Shown here: in pieces, positions 1-8,508 of the stretch
How positions within the stretch are numbered: position 1 is the stretch's first letter
Layout of the letters: every line of letters starts with the position of its first letter
Origin: Salegentibacter echinorum
GTDB taxonomy: Bacteria; Bacteroidota; Bacteroidia; Flavobacteriales; Flavobacteriaceae
Assembly: GCF_900129445.1 (NCBI RefSeq)
Contig: NZ_FQVT01000002.1
Location: 310,001-374,000 of the forward strand
Length of the DNA stretch: 64,000 nucleotides
Direction: 5' to 3'
Position numbers and translations under genes: made by a program
The notes under the pieces: model-generated
What the model was told of the DNA's origin: nothing
Seen by the model: the letters and a program-made list of their open reading frames with translations, nothing else
Database searches by the model: none

Positions 1-38
1 AAAATAAAAGCGGTGCGGTATGATTTCTTCTGTTCCAT

Positions 39-1010
39 TTATAAATGAGATTTACTTGGGATATTGGTATTCTGTTTATCCTGATATTTTACGTAGGTAA
101 AACCCTGATGAATGCAGTAGGAACCTACATTTCCATTTTTGTCCAAAGCTAAGAAAGCTACCTGGAAATCTTTGTAATTCTTATGCTGTTTAACAATTCG
201 CTGTACCGCAATTTCACAGGCTTCCTGCGGTGTTTTGCCCTGTCGCATGAGCTCTACGATTAAAAAACTGCCTACACTTTTTACAATAGCCTCGCCCATT
301 CCGGTTGCTACGGCACCACCAATTTCATTGTCTAAATATAAACCAGCGCCAATAATTGGGGAATCCCCCACACGACCATTCATTTTATAGGCCAGGCCAG
401 AGGTGGTACATGCCCCGGCGATATCCCCGGTTTCATCAATACACAGCATACCAATAGTGTCGTGATTTTCAATATTAATAATTGGTTTGTATTCTTTTTT
501 CTTCAACCACTCTTTCCAGGCTTCTTCAGATTCTTTAGTGAGTAAATTTTGGCGTTTAAAGCCCTGCTGAATAGCAAACTGTAAAGCACCTTCCCCGGCC
601 AGCATTACATGCGGAGTTTCCTCCATAACTTTTCGCGCTACAGAAACAGGGTGTTCAATTTCTTTTAAATAAACCACACTACCGCAGTCACCATTGGGTG
701 CCATAATAGAAGCATCTAAAGTTACATTTCCGTCACGGTCTGGTGCTCCGCCGTTTCCCACGGTGGTATTAGACAGGTTTGCTTCTTCAACCTTTACGCC
801 CTGTTCAGCAGCATCTAAGGCAGGAATTCCATTATAAAGTAATTCTCCTGCGGTTTTACTGGCTTCGTGAAAATTCCAGGTGGCCACACATATGGGATTG
901 GGTTTCTGGTAATCTTTTAAATTTGCAGCGCTCACTTTACAGGCTGCGGGAAAAAAACTCACGCCGGCACCGGTAATCGTAGCGGCTTTTATAAAATTTC
1001 TACGTTTCAT
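39..1010 (-). CDS. Glycosylasparaginase (N4-(beta-N-acetylglucosaminyl)-L-asparaginase)
   Basis: Ntn-hydrolase that cleaves the GlcNAc-Asn bond left after breakdown of N-linked glycoproteins. The 323-residue protein starts with a twin-arginine-type signal (KRRNFIK, then a hydrophobic stretch to about residue 23), so export to the periplasm is expected. The autoproteolysis and nucleophile site is visible as HDTIG, with Thr near residue 185, followed by the family stretches GACTTSG, GRVGDSPIIGAG and GAVATGMGE that line the active site. Length and motif order match the family precursor, which splits into alpha and beta chains at Asp-Thr. A TAAATTTG-like -7 element lies at 1069-1076 on the same strand. 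It is divergent from the metallophosphoesterase. Family assignment is firm; the physiological substrate is inferred. Confidence 0.93.
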   Translation of the reverse strand: MKRRNFIKAATITGAGVSFFPAACKVSAANLKDYQKPNPICVATWNFHEASKTAGELLYNGIPALDAAEQGVKVEEANLSNTTVGNGGAPDRDGNVTLDASIMAPNGDCGSVVYLKEIEHPVSVARKVMEETPHVMLAGEGALQFAIQQGFKRQNLLTKESEEAWKEWLKKKEYKPIINIENHDTIGMLCIDETGDIAGACTTSGLAYKMNGRVGDSPIIGAGLYLDNEIGGAVATGMGEAIVKSVGSFLIVELMRQGKTPQEACEIAVQRIVKQHKNYKDFQVAFLALDKNGNVGSYCIHQGFTYVKYQDKQNTNIPSKSHL

Positions 1011-1254
1011 GTGGATGATTTTTAAGGTTAAAAAATCCCTGAAAAGTAGTTTATATCGCAGTGATATTCAAATTTAATAGCTAAACGACCATTTTCGTAC
1101 TATTTACGGAAGTGATTTAGATTAACTTCACTAGTTTGTAGTAAGCAGTCTTAGTTTCTGGTGGCTATCAATAATCTGTTGTTAAGAATTAGATAGGTGG
1201 TTCTATAAGCGTTAAATTATGCCTAAACAAAATCGCTAACCTAATGATTAAAAG

Positions 1255-1262
1255 TAACTTTG
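1255..1262 (+). promoter_or_regulatory. Possible -7 element for the metallophosphoesterase gene
   Basis: TAACTTTG fits the Bacteroidota -7 consensus TAnnTTTG and ends 10 bases before the ATG at 1273, implying a very short leader. No convincing -33 TTTG is seen at the right distance, so this is tentative. Confidence 0.35.
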
Positions 1263-1272
1263 CAGAAAAAAT

Positions 1273-2499
1273 ATGCGCTGGATTCTATTCATCGTCCTTT
1301 TCTTGCTGTTAGAAATTTACGCTTATCAGGCTTTAAAAACTATTACCCGCAGCTATTGGTGGTTGGGAATTTATTTTTTAATCACTGCTGTAGTGTTGGG
1401 AAACTTCCTTTATCAATGGTTGAAACCGGTAGAGGGAGCTGTATTAACTGGGGCGAGAAGTTATGCCTTTGGTTTCTTACTGGCTATAATACTTTTCAAG
1501 GTTTTTCTCTTACTAATTATGTTCGGGGAAGATTTAGTGCGTTTAAGTATAGCGTCTTACCGAAAAGTCTTTACCACTCAAAATACCTTTGCGTTACCAT
1601 CGCGTCGTAAATTTGTAAGTCAGTTGGCGCTGGGTTTGGCGGCCATACCTTTTGCTTCGGTTTTATATGGCATGTACCAGGGGCGCTATAATTTTAGGGT
1701 ATTACGCTATACTCTTTATTTTGAAGACCTGCCCGCTGCATTTGATGGTTATCGTGTAAGTCAAATAAGTGATGTTCACAGCGGAAGTTTCGATAACAAA
1801 AAGAAAATTCAATATGGTGTGGATTTACTGAACGAGCAGGAAAGTGATATGATCGTTTTTACGGGGGATTTGGTGAATAACGAAGCAAAGGAGATGAACA
1901 ACTGGACAGAGATGTTTAGCGGATTAAAAGCCAAAGACGGGGTTTATTCTATCCTCGGAAACCACGATTATGGTGATTATAAAAAATGGAGTTCTGCGGA
2001 AGCAAAAAAAGAAAACCTGAACACCCTGAAGCAAACGCACGCAAATATGGGCTGGGACTTACTGCTCAACGAACATCGGATTATTGAGAAAAACGGAGAA
2101 AAAATTGCTTTGGTTGGCGTAGAAAACTGGGGTACTGGCGGATTTAAAAAAGCCGGTGACCTGGATAAAGCCGGAAAAGGTTTAAGCGAAAAAGATTTTA
2201 AAATCCTGCTTAGCCACGATCCTTCCTATTGGCAAGAAAAAATTAAAACAGATAAAAACAATTACCACCTAACCTTAAGTGGTCATACTCACGGAATGCA
2301 ATTTGGAATTGAAATTCCCGGTTGGTTAAAATGGAGCCCGGCGAAATACCGTTATCAAAACTGGGCTGGAATATATGAGGAATTTGGACGTTATATAAAT
2401 GTAAACCGCGGATTTGGCTATTTGGCTTTTCCCGGTAGAGTGGGGATTTGGCCAGAAATTAGTGTAATAGAACTCAAAAAAGGCTCCAGACCCTCATAA
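1273..2499 (+). CDS. Membrane-anchored metallophosphoesterase (calcineurin-like, YaeI type)
   Basis: Binuclear-metal phosphoesterase of the YaeI/YkuE type. The N-terminal ~140 residues hold about four hydrophobic segments, then the catalytic domain shows the ordered metal motifs SDVHSG (D-x-H), FTGDLVNN (G-D), LGNHDYGD (G-N-H-D), LLSHDP and SGHTHGMQFG (G-H-x-H). Length 408 is typical of Bacteroidota members with the extra membrane domain. Some relatives act on UDP-diacylglucosamine or related lipids, but the substrate cannot be read from sequence. The thioredoxin-like gene follows 77 bases downstream on the same strand and may be co-transcribed. Confidence 0.9.
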   Translation: MRWILFIVLFLLLEIYAYQALKTITRSYWWLGIYFLITAVVLGNFLYQWLKPVEGAVLTGARSYAFGFLLAIILFKVFLLLIMFGEDLVRLSIASYRKVFTTQNTFALPSRRKFVSQLALGLAAIPFASVLYGMYQGRYNFRVLRYTLYFEDLPAAFDGYRVSQISDVHSGSFDNKKKIQYGVDLLNEQESDMIVFTGDLVNNEAKEMNNWTEMFSGLKAKDGVYSILGNHDYGDYKKWSSAEAKKENLNTLKQTHANMGWDLLLNEHRIIEKNGEKIALVGVENWGTGGFKKAGDLDKAGKGLSEKDFKILLSHDPSYWQEKIKTDKNNYHLTLSGHTHGMQFGIEIPGWLKWSPAKYRYQNWAGIYEEFGRYINVNRGFGYLAFPGRVGIWPEISVIELKKGSRPS

Positions 2500-2576
2500 A
2501 TTTTTGAATTTCTTATATTTGATTAAGAATTGCTCCTAATAAGTTTTAAAAAAACGCTCATCTAAAGAAAAGCTAT

Positions 2577-2873
2577 ATGTCAAAATTTGGGGAATTAATA
2601 GATTTAAAAATTCCGGTTTTATTGAATTTTCACAGTGAAGGAAATGAAAAATCTAAAGTGATGGACCCGGTGTTGCGGGACGTGGTCACAAAACTTGGTA
2701 GCAAGGTTAAAGTGATTAAAATAGATATCGATAAAAACTCACAATTGGCGGAAGCCCTGCACGTAAAGACTGTGCCAACGCTTATTATTTATAAAGCCGG
2801 CGAAATGAAATGGCGGCAAAGCGGGGAGCAAGTTTCGGCTACGCTGGTTGGTATTCTTAAGGAATATTTATAA
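2577..2873 (+). CDS. Thioredoxin-fold protein lacking the CxxC motif
   Basis: A 98-residue thioredoxin domain. The beta-strand VLLNFHSEGNEKSKVMDPVL aligns with the position where thioredoxins carry WCGPC, but neither cysteine is present. The cis-proline loop (VKTVPTLIIY) and the IDIDKN strand before it are intact, so the fold is kept while dithiol chemistry is not possible; the whole protein has no cysteine. A binding, chaperone or scaffold role is an inference. No signal peptide is seen, so it is probably cytoplasmic. It follows the metallophosphoesterase gene on the same strand. Confidence 0.82.
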   Translation: MSKFGELIDLKIPVLLNFHSEGNEKSKVMDPVLRDVVTKLGSKVKVIKIDIDKNSQLAEALHVKTVPTLIIYKAGEMKWRQSGEQVSATLVGILKEYL

Positions 2874-2893
2874 CTATAGTATAGAGTTAAATA

Positions 2894-2957
2894 TCAACCC
2901 CTCCGACTTCTTCTGTTACCGGGGAGGAAGCGACCCTCTCTTTCAAGGGAAGGAACG
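2894..2957 (+). repeat. Dispersed intergenic repeat, copy 1
   Basis: The stretch beginning CAACCCCTCCGACTTC and ending near TTTCAAGGGAAGGA matches, with substitutions and small gaps, a second copy at 9243-9305. Both lie outside genes. It looks like a short interspersed repeat of the kind scattered in flavobacterial intergenic DNA. Confidence 0.6.
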
Positions 2958-3081
2958 GTATGAGTAGTGGCACATGGGCTTGTTTTCTTTCAAACCACTA
3001 TGCCGTTTGATCGGACTACAAATCATGATATTTATAACCTTCCTTGCCATTACTTATATAAAATGTGTGTACCCTCGTACT

Positions 3082-3387
3082 TTATATCCGTTCATTCCAT
3101 ATTTCAGGATTTCTACTTGAATGAAAAATCGCAATTACTTGAATTACTGTATTAACAATTAGATAGTAAATCACAAACGGAAACTTTTTTACAACATATT
3201 TTCTTACATCTTTGTGAGCAATTGGAAAAGATTTTGGGTTTTGCTGGATATACTCAAAACCAAGTTTAATTTGTTTAAAGAAAGTGTCTGCAACTTTTGG
3301 ACTGTCCTCAGAATAAAATTTATATGATTTATCAAAGTCAGCTTCTGCCTCATCCGATAATTCAATACTAAACGGCTTTGTCTTCAT
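3082..3387 (-). CDS. ParE/RelE-family toxin
   Basis: A 101-residue toxin of the ParE/RelE superfamily. The N-terminal strand and helices (IELSDEAEADFDKSYKFY) and the C-terminal strands (RKYVVKKFPFVIYYLIVNTVIQVIAIFHSSRNPEIW) follow the family pattern, including the FPFVIYY and IFHSSRNP signatures. Its start overlaps the end of the upstream antitoxin gene by 20 bases, the usual arrangement for translational coupling. ParE members usually poison gyrase and RelE members cleave mRNA; this one resembles ParE more, but the target is not determined from sequence. Confidence 0.85.
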   Translation of the reverse strand: MKTKPFSIELSDEAEADFDKSYKFYSEDSPKVADTFFKQIKLGFEYIQQNPKSFPIAHKDVRKYVVKKFPFVIYYLIVNTVIQVIAIFHSSRNPEIWNERI

Positions 3388-3595
3388 ATTTCTCTTTAAT
3401 CAAGTCCCAACTCTTAAAAGTCGTTTCGCCGTTTTCTATTCTTTGTAGTCTTTTATCAAGCAAATCCTTATGCTCGGTTGGAAGCTCCTGTGATTCTTCT
3501 TTTACACTAACAATCTTAACATAATCAATTTTTTTGATTAGATTAAGAAATGTAGCTATTTTACTCTGCTCCTTTATGTTAACTGTAATTTCCAT
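3368..3595 (-). CDS. Antitoxin of the ParE pair (addiction-module component)
   Basis: A 75-residue partner of the downstream toxin. Its C-terminal half (KDLLDKRLQRIENGETTFKSW, then a DLIKEKYE tail) matches the pattern of the small addiction-module component family found next to ParE toxins in Bacteroidota. The N-terminal half is more variable and may carry dimerisation and DNA binding. A CAAAGATA block at 3612-3619 reads on the minus strand as TATCTTTG, a good -7 element just upstream of the ATG. Antitoxin identity rests on pairing and overlap more than on a catalytic motif. Confidence 0.78.
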   Translation of the reverse strand: MEITVNIKEQSKIATFLNLIKKIDYVKIVSVKEESQELPTEHKDLLDKRLQRIENGETTFKSWDLIKEKYEDKAV

Positions 3596-3797
3596 GTTAA
3601 ATCATTTTAGACAAAGATACTAATTTATAATGCGATTGTCGATTTTTGAAGCATTGTAGTTCTTATGCCAATTTAACCATATAATGACGCTCCCAACCCT
3701 TGCAAGTAGGGGATGAATTAAGCTTTTAAGATTCGAGGACGTTAAGAAGGACTAGAAATTTGAAAAAACTAAAATTTTCAGCTTTGTATGATGGTTT

Positions 3798-4520
3798 TTA
3801 TAGTGTCTCAAATTGAAAACCTTTTTTAGTATAAAATTCTAAAACCTCGGGGAGTACTGCTTTAAGGTTTTTCGAGGCTTTTTGGCTATCGTGAAAAACA
3901 ATAGTGCTTCCTTCTTTAGTATGTTTTATCACATTGTTGAAACATTTTTCCGCAGTAATAGTTTTATCGAAATCGCCGCTTAAAACATCCCACATCACTA
4001 TAGTGTAATTCAGGTTTACAAGTTTTGCAGCCTGGGAGTTTTTGATTTTTCCGTAAGGCGGACGGAAGAGTTTCGAGTTTTGGGTTGCGGGTTGCGAGTT
4101 GCAAGTTGCGAGTTGCGGGTTTGGTTTCTTACTTCTTGAATCCTGGCTCTTCTCTCTTTTTTCTTTTTTCTGAGCTCTATTTTCAATAATTGCTTCTTCA
4201 GCTTTTAGCACGTTTTCAACATAGAAATCAGTATTGGTTTTCCAGCCGTTTAAATGATTAAAGGAGTGGTTGCCAATGCGATGTCCCTGTTCAATGACCT
4301 GATTAAAAATATCTTTGTGTTTTCTAATATTATCACCTATACAAAAAAACGTGGCTTTAGCCTTATATTCCTTCAGTTGCCTCAAAACCCAGGGAGTGAT
4401 TTCGGGGATTGGACCATCATCGAATGTGAGGTAGAGTGTTTTTGGGGTATTTAGCCGTGTAATTCTTTCAGGATATAATTTCTTTAGGATAGAAGGATAT
4501 TTTACAAGAAATGGATTCAC
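3798..4520 (-). CDS. Polysaccharide deacetylase (NodB domain) with a repeat-like insertion
   Basis: Carbohydrate esterase 4 type N-deacetylase. Motif 1 TFDDGP, motif 2 HSFNH (H-x3-H metal ligands), motif 3 FRPPYG, a DVLSGD strand and the final IVFHDS are all present in 240 residues. No signal peptide is evident. Between motifs 2 and 3, about residues 113-148, sits a Lys/Ser/Gln/Asn-rich stretch (ending NPQLATCNSQPATQNSKLF) that the family does not need. The DNA under it is a run of degenerate units like GTTGCGAGTTGCAAGTTGCG, typical of intergenic repeats. The frame is kept, so the enzyme may still work with an extra surface loop. Confidence 0.88.
   Translation of the reverse strand: MNPFLVKYPSILKKLYPERITRLNTPKTLYLTFDDGPIPEITPWVLRQLKEYKAKATFFCIGDNIRKHKDIFNQVIEQGHRIGNHSFNHLNGWKTNTDFYVENVLKAEEAIIENRAQKKEKREKSQDSRSKKPNPQLATCNSQPATQNSKLFRPPYGKIKNSQAAKLVNLNYTIVMWDVLSGDFDKTITAEKCFNNVIKHTKEGSTIVFHDSQKASKNLKAVLPEVLEFYTKKGFQFETL
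4072..4170 (-). repeat. Short tandem-type repeat absorbed in the deacetylase gene
   Basis: On the plus strand the region reads as repeated units of about 7-14 bases based on GGGTTGCGAGTTGC, followed by a pyrimidine-rich CTCTTCTCTCTTTTTTC tract. It codes for the low-complexity loop of the deacetylase. It has intergenic-repeat character rather than protein-family character. Confidence 0.6.
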
Positions 4521-4609
4521 GGGAAAAAATAATGTTATTGTCTGGTATTTGGCAAATAGTAGGTTTTAATTTTTGGAGATTTTCTATGTTTTGATGGATA
4601 GATAAAAAT

Positions 4610-4642
4610 AAACCTACAAGGTTTTGAAAACCTCGCAGGTTT
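4610..4642 (-). terminator. Hairpin terminator after the DUF2723 gene
   Basis: AAACCTACAAGGTTTT is followed directly by GAAAACCTCGCAGGTTT, forming a long near-perfect stem 20 bases beyond the DUF2723 stop. On the minus strand a T-rich stretch follows. The same palindrome style is common at flavobacterial gene ends. Confidence 0.6.
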
Positions 4643-4662
4643 ACTTGCTAACCGCAGCGTTT

Positions 4663-7600
4663 TTATTCCGAAGAATCTATTCTTAAGGAATTGCCTCCTT
4701 GGTTTATTTCCTGGTTTAACCCTTCCGGAATTGCTTCCTGCCTGGGATCTTCCGGAGTGATATCTTCTTCTTCCCCATAAAAATGACGGAAAAGCTCAAG
4801 ATGCTCGTTAAACTCATCGGCTTTTTCAGAAATGATTTCTTCATCCTGATGAATCACCAAAAGGTCAACCAGGGCACGGTAACGTTCAATGTTTGATATA
4901 ATTTCATTGGCATTTTTATATTGCCTATCTACATCCCAACTGCTGTAATACTGCAGGTTTTGTTTGTAATGTGTAGCAATCTTTTCCCAGATTTCCCGGG
5001 CTTTTTCCGGTTCTCCAACTTCATAATATCCGCTCACATAGGGTTCAAGCAAAGCATAATATTGAAAATGCTCTACCGGCATATTTTCCATAGCTACATC
5101 CAATACTTTTTTCGCCCTGGCTGTATCCTGCTCGTTAAGCAAGCTCTCTACCAATCTTGCCAGGTTGCTGCGATAAGTAATGGAGTTTCTACGCGTTTCG
5201 GTATCGTGATAAATTTCTGAAGAGCCCATATTTCCCCAGTCCCAATTCATCACAATATCATACATCTTATCGGTGTTAATTCGGCCCATATCATAAGGGC
5301 TTTTGGGATCTATTGGCGTTTTGATAGGCACCAGTTTATAGGCAACTCCTTCCAGTTGCAAATACTCTTTCATCCAGAGGAAATCTTCATCTTTAAAGCT
5401 TCCACCAGAGAAATATATGGGGCGTTCCCAATTGTTATTGGCGATAATATCCAACATCATTAGGGTATTTTTATAAATCACATCAGAATCTATTTTAATT
5501 ACAATATCTTCTACGATTTGATCTGCAAAACGCTGTTCTACAATCCCGTGATCCAGTACTGTTTCTTTATCAACCGGAATTCGCACATTTTTTGAAGGAA
5601 AAGTATTTACCATTTGTCCGCTCTGTAACTCGGCTTTAGTGCGCTGGTCGTCATTTTGAATAAAATTGAGCCAGGTTTTTATGGGGAGGGTATCCTGGGT
5701 GACCACTCTTCCAAAGACGGCATCATTTACCCCGTTATAATCTTTATTTTCAAATTGTGAAGGGATAGGATCACTTTCAAAAGCCTTGCGTTTCATTTGG
5801 TCTATATACCAATCTGTCGCAAATAAACTCGTGTTTATTACCCGCACATCGGTACGGTAATGTTCAATTTGTTGCACATACCACAAAGCGAAGGTATCGT
5901 TGTCCCCAATGGTAAAGATAATTCCGTTTTCATCTACAGAATCCAGGTACATCTTGGCCATGGTAAGGGTAGTATCCCTGCCGCTACGGTCGTGATCGTC
6001 CCAATTTTCTGAAGCTAATAACACCGGGACAGCAAGTAGGGAAGCAGCAATCACAATGGGACCGGCAATTTTTGGAGTCAGGAATTTTTTAACCCAATCG
6101 AAAAGGGCATAAACTCCAAAACCAATCCAGATTGCAAAAACATAAAAAGAGCCTACCAGGGCATAATCCCGCTCCCGTGGTTCAAAAGGTCTTTCGTTGA
6201 GGTAGATTTTTAGGGCAATCCCGGTAAATAAGAAGAAGACCAGCAGTACCCAAAAATTATTTTTATCGCGTTTAAACTGAAAAACGAGCCCGATTAATCC
6301 TAAAATTAGGGGTAGGAAATAATAGGTATTTCTCGCTTTGTTGTTTTTTACATCATCGGGGAGGTTGTCCTGTGGCGCGAGACGCATTTCGTCTATAAAT
6401 TTTATTCCGCTAAGCCAGTTTCCATCTATATCGGTATATTTCCCCTGAATATCGTTTTGGCGACCAACAAAATTCCACATAAAATAACGCCAATACATGT
6501 AACCAATTTGATATTCGAGTAAATAAGCGATATTAGAACCAAATGATGGTTTTTCTATATTAAGGTAATTTCCAAATTGTCTTAAGAAACTATGATAATC
6601 GGTATTGTCCAGTTCCCCGGCAGCGTAGCGGTTTTTAAACTCGTTAACAGCACTTACTAGACGTTCTTCTCCCTGGTATTCTGGTTTAATGGTAAATTCT
6701 AAGGGACCGGTAAAGTCCATATAATTTGCTGCGTGTTGCGAACTCCATAAACGGGGCAAAAATGCTTTGTGGGAATCGTCCAGGTTCTGTTTGGCATTTT
6801 TATAATCGTTTACAATAATATATTTCCCGGCTTCCTCATCTTTTTCATATTTAGGTTTAGCATCGGTGTATGGATTGTTGGGATCCAGGCCGGCGTACAT
6901 TTCAGAAAACTGAGGACCGTAAAAAAGATGGGTTTCCCCATATTGTTCACGGTTGTAATAAGCCAGCAATTCGCGGGCGTTATCGGGGCTGTTTTCGTTT
7001 ATCACCGTAGGCGCATTAGAACGTATAGGCAGCATCACCCAACTGGAAAAACCAATTAGAATAAATAAAATACAGAGGAAAAAAGTGTTAAGCTGAAAGT
7101 ACTCTTTTTTTCGGCTGTAATTTAGGGCATAATAAAAAGCAGCAACGATGACTAATAGTGCTATTACAGTACCCGTATTAAACGGAAGCCCCAGGCTGTT
7201 GGTGAAAAATAGTTCTGAAGCCGCAAAGAAAGTCAGCGTATAAGGCAGTAAGAGTTTAAAAATAAACATAAGCACCGCAACCACTACGATATTGGCAACG
7301 ATAAAATTCTTAACAGTAACTTTTTCGTAATTTTTAAAGAAATACAGGAATCCTATAGCCGGGATGGTGAGAAGTCCCATAAAATGTACGCCAAAGGAAA
7401 GTCCAATAACCAGTGAAATTAATATAAGCCAACGGTTACCACGCGGCTTAAACATATCTCGTTCCCATAGTAAACCTAAATAGAACATAAGTGCCATAAG
7501 ACAGGCTGCCATGGCATAAACCTCCGCTTCTACGGCACTAAACCAAAAACTATCGGTAAAGGTAAAAGCTAAAGAACCCACTAGAGCACTTCCCAAAACA

Positions 7601-7959
7601 GCTATTTTATTTGCGGGTTTAAGTTTTTCAATGGGGCCGGCAATCTTCAATACCAGCAGGCTAATAGACCAAAACATAAACAAAATGGCGAAAGCACTGG
7701 CCAGGCCAGACATAAAATTCACCATAAGTGCAACCTGGGAATCACTGGGAGCAAACATAGAAAAGAAGGCACCCAACATTTGATAAAAAGGAGCTCCCGG
7801 GGGGTGACCCACTTCAAGGTTTGCCGAAGTGGCAATATACTCCCCTGCGTCCCAAAAACTTGCAGTAGGTTCTAAAGTGAGGGTGTAGGTAGTAAGTGCA
7901 ATTAAAAATACCAGCCATCCTAATATTTTGTTCCACTTTTTAAAGTTAAAATCTGTCAT
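4663..7959 (-). CDS. DUF2723 polytopic membrane protein (GT-C-like glycosyltransferase)
   Basis: A 1098-residue inner-membrane protein of the DUF2723 family. The first ~330 residues and another block near 550-640 hold about a dozen hydrophobic helices, and the rest is a soluble region with helical repeats at the end. The first extracytoplasmic loop has SFWDAGEYIATSANLEVGHP, an acidic-loop pattern like that of GT-C glycosyltransferases such as protein O-mannosyltransferases, and a NERPFEPRERDYALVGSFY block is also typical of the family. A role in protein or envelope glycosylation with a lipid-linked sugar is known or proposed for the family, not shown here. It is monocistronic between terminators. 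Confidence 0.88.
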   Translation of the reverse strand: MTDFNFKKWNKILGWLVFLIALTTYTLTLEPTASFWDAGEYIATSANLEVGHPPGAPFYQMLGAFFSMFAPSDSQVALMVNFMSGLASAFAILFMFWSISLLVLKIAGPIEKLKPANKIAVLGSALVGSLAFTFTDSFWFSAVEAEVYAMAACLMALMFYLGLLWERDMFKPRGNRWLILISLVIGLSFGVHFMGLLTIPAIGFLYFFKNYEKVTVKNFIVANIVVVAVLMFIFKLLLPYTLTFFAASELFFTNSLGLPFNTGTVIALLVIVAAFYYALNYSRKKEYFQLNTFFLCILFILIGFSSWVMLPIRSNAPTVINENSPDNARELLAYYNREQYGETHLFYGPQFSEMYAGLDPNNPYTDAKPKYEKDEEAGKYIIVNDYKNAKQNLDDSHKAFLPRLWSSQHAANYMDFTGPLEFTIKPEYQGEERLVSAVNEFKNRYAAGELDNTDYHSFLRQFGNYLNIEKPSFGSNIAYLLEYQIGYMYWRYFMWNFVGRQNDIQGKYTDIDGNWLSGIKFIDEMRLAPQDNLPDDVKNNKARNTYYFLPLILGLIGLVFQFKRDKNNFWVLLVFFLFTGIALKIYLNERPFEPRERDYALVGSFYVFAIWIGFGVYALFDWVKKFLTPKIAGPIVIAASLLAVPVLLASENWDDHDRSGRDTTLTMAKMYLDSVDENGIIFTIGDNDTFALWYVQQIEHYRTDVRVINTSLFATDWYIDQMKRKAFESDPIPSQFENKDYNGVNDAVFGRVVTQDTLPIKTWLNFIQNDDQRTKAELQSGQMVNTFPSKNVRIPVDKETVLDHGIVEQRFADQIVEDIVIKIDSDVIYKNTLMMLDIIANNNWERPIYFSGGSFKDEDFLWMKEYLQLEGVAYKLVPIKTPIDPKSPYDMGRINTDKMYDIVMNWDWGNMGSSEIYHDTETRRNSITYRSNLARLVESLLNEQDTARAKKVLDVAMENMPVEHFQYYALLEPYVSGYYEVGEPEKAREIWEKIATHYKQNLQYYSSWDVDRQYKNANEIISNIERYRALVDLLVIHQDEEIISEKADEFNEHLELFRHFYGEEEDITPEDPRQEAIPEGLNQEINQGGNSLRIDSSE

Positions 7960-8302
7960 TTTCTACTAAAATTGAATCCCTTATTGAAAGTTTAGTTTGC
8001 AGGTTTTGGCAAAATCACGATCAATCTGTCTAAAAATAATTACTCGATATTTAAGATTTATAACTACTACTTTAAGTTTGAAGCTTTAAATCTCAAGTGG
8101 CGAATTTAATAATAAATATAGGAATGTTTACAGAACGTGCTTTAAAAGGATTTATTTTGTAAGATGCTGAACCTCTGTCATTCGATACAATATGAGGTTG
8201 TTCCTATGTATAGGCAGTATAGGAAGGAGAAGTTTTATATTTTCTAAAAAGTACAAAGCTGAAGTTAGGAGAATAAAAAACATTTATTTTTTCAATAAAA
8301 AG
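7960..8302. other. Intergenic region before tRNA-Gln
   Basis: About 340 bases between the DUF2723 start and the tRNA promoter. It contains the presumed DUF2723 promoter and a weak inverted repeat AACCTC/GAGGTT near 8170-8199. No coding frame is supported. Confidence 0.5.
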
Positions 8303-8333
8303 TTTGCGCAATAGAAAGTTTGTTTTAAATTTG
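8303..8333 (+). promoter_or_regulatory. Promoter of tRNA-Gln
   Basis: TTTG at 8303-8306, exactly 19 bases, then TAAATTTG at 8326-8333: a full match to the Bacteroidota sigma-A promoter. The tRNA starts 17 bases further on. Confidence 0.8.
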
Positions 8334-8350
8334 CATCCGCATTACAGCAA

Positions 8351-8423
8351 TGGCCTATGGTGTAACTGGCAACACGTCTGGTTTTGGTCCAGAAGAGTCT
8401 AGGTTCGAGCCCTAGTAGGCCAA
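8351..8423 (+). tRNA. tRNA-Gln (anticodon TTG)
   Basis: A complete 73-base cloverleaf. The acceptor stem TGGCCTA/TAGGCCA, D stem GTGT/ACAC, anticodon stem TCTGG/CCAGA with loop TTTTGGT (anticodon TTG), and T stem CTAGG/CCTAG with loop TTCGAGC all pair fully. The discriminator base is A and CCA is not encoded. It is followed by a terminator and by the accessory block of toxin-antitoxin and restriction genes, so it could be an integration landmark, although no repeat of its 3' end was found. Confidence 0.97.
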
Positions 8424-8430
8424 CAAAAAG

Positions 8431-8464
8431 AAAACCGAATTGTAAGAACAGTTCGGTTTTTTTG
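8431..8464 (+). terminator. Rho-independent terminator of tRNA-Gln
   Basis: AAAACCGAA at 8431-8439 pairs with TTCGGTTTT at 8452-8460, and a T run continues downstream. Confidence 0.85.
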
Positions 8465-8508
8465 TTTTAGATGAAATTTTAGCAAGTTTAAAGGTAGTCC
8501 TTGCTCTC

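Noticed and set aside
4610-4642. CRISPR-like or transposon end palindrome
   Set aside because: A single hairpin just after a stop codon with T-rich flank is explained as a terminator. No spaced direct repeats occur in the window.
8351-8423. tRNA-Gln as an active attachment site
   Set aside because: No integrase and no second copy of the tRNA 3' end were found in the window.
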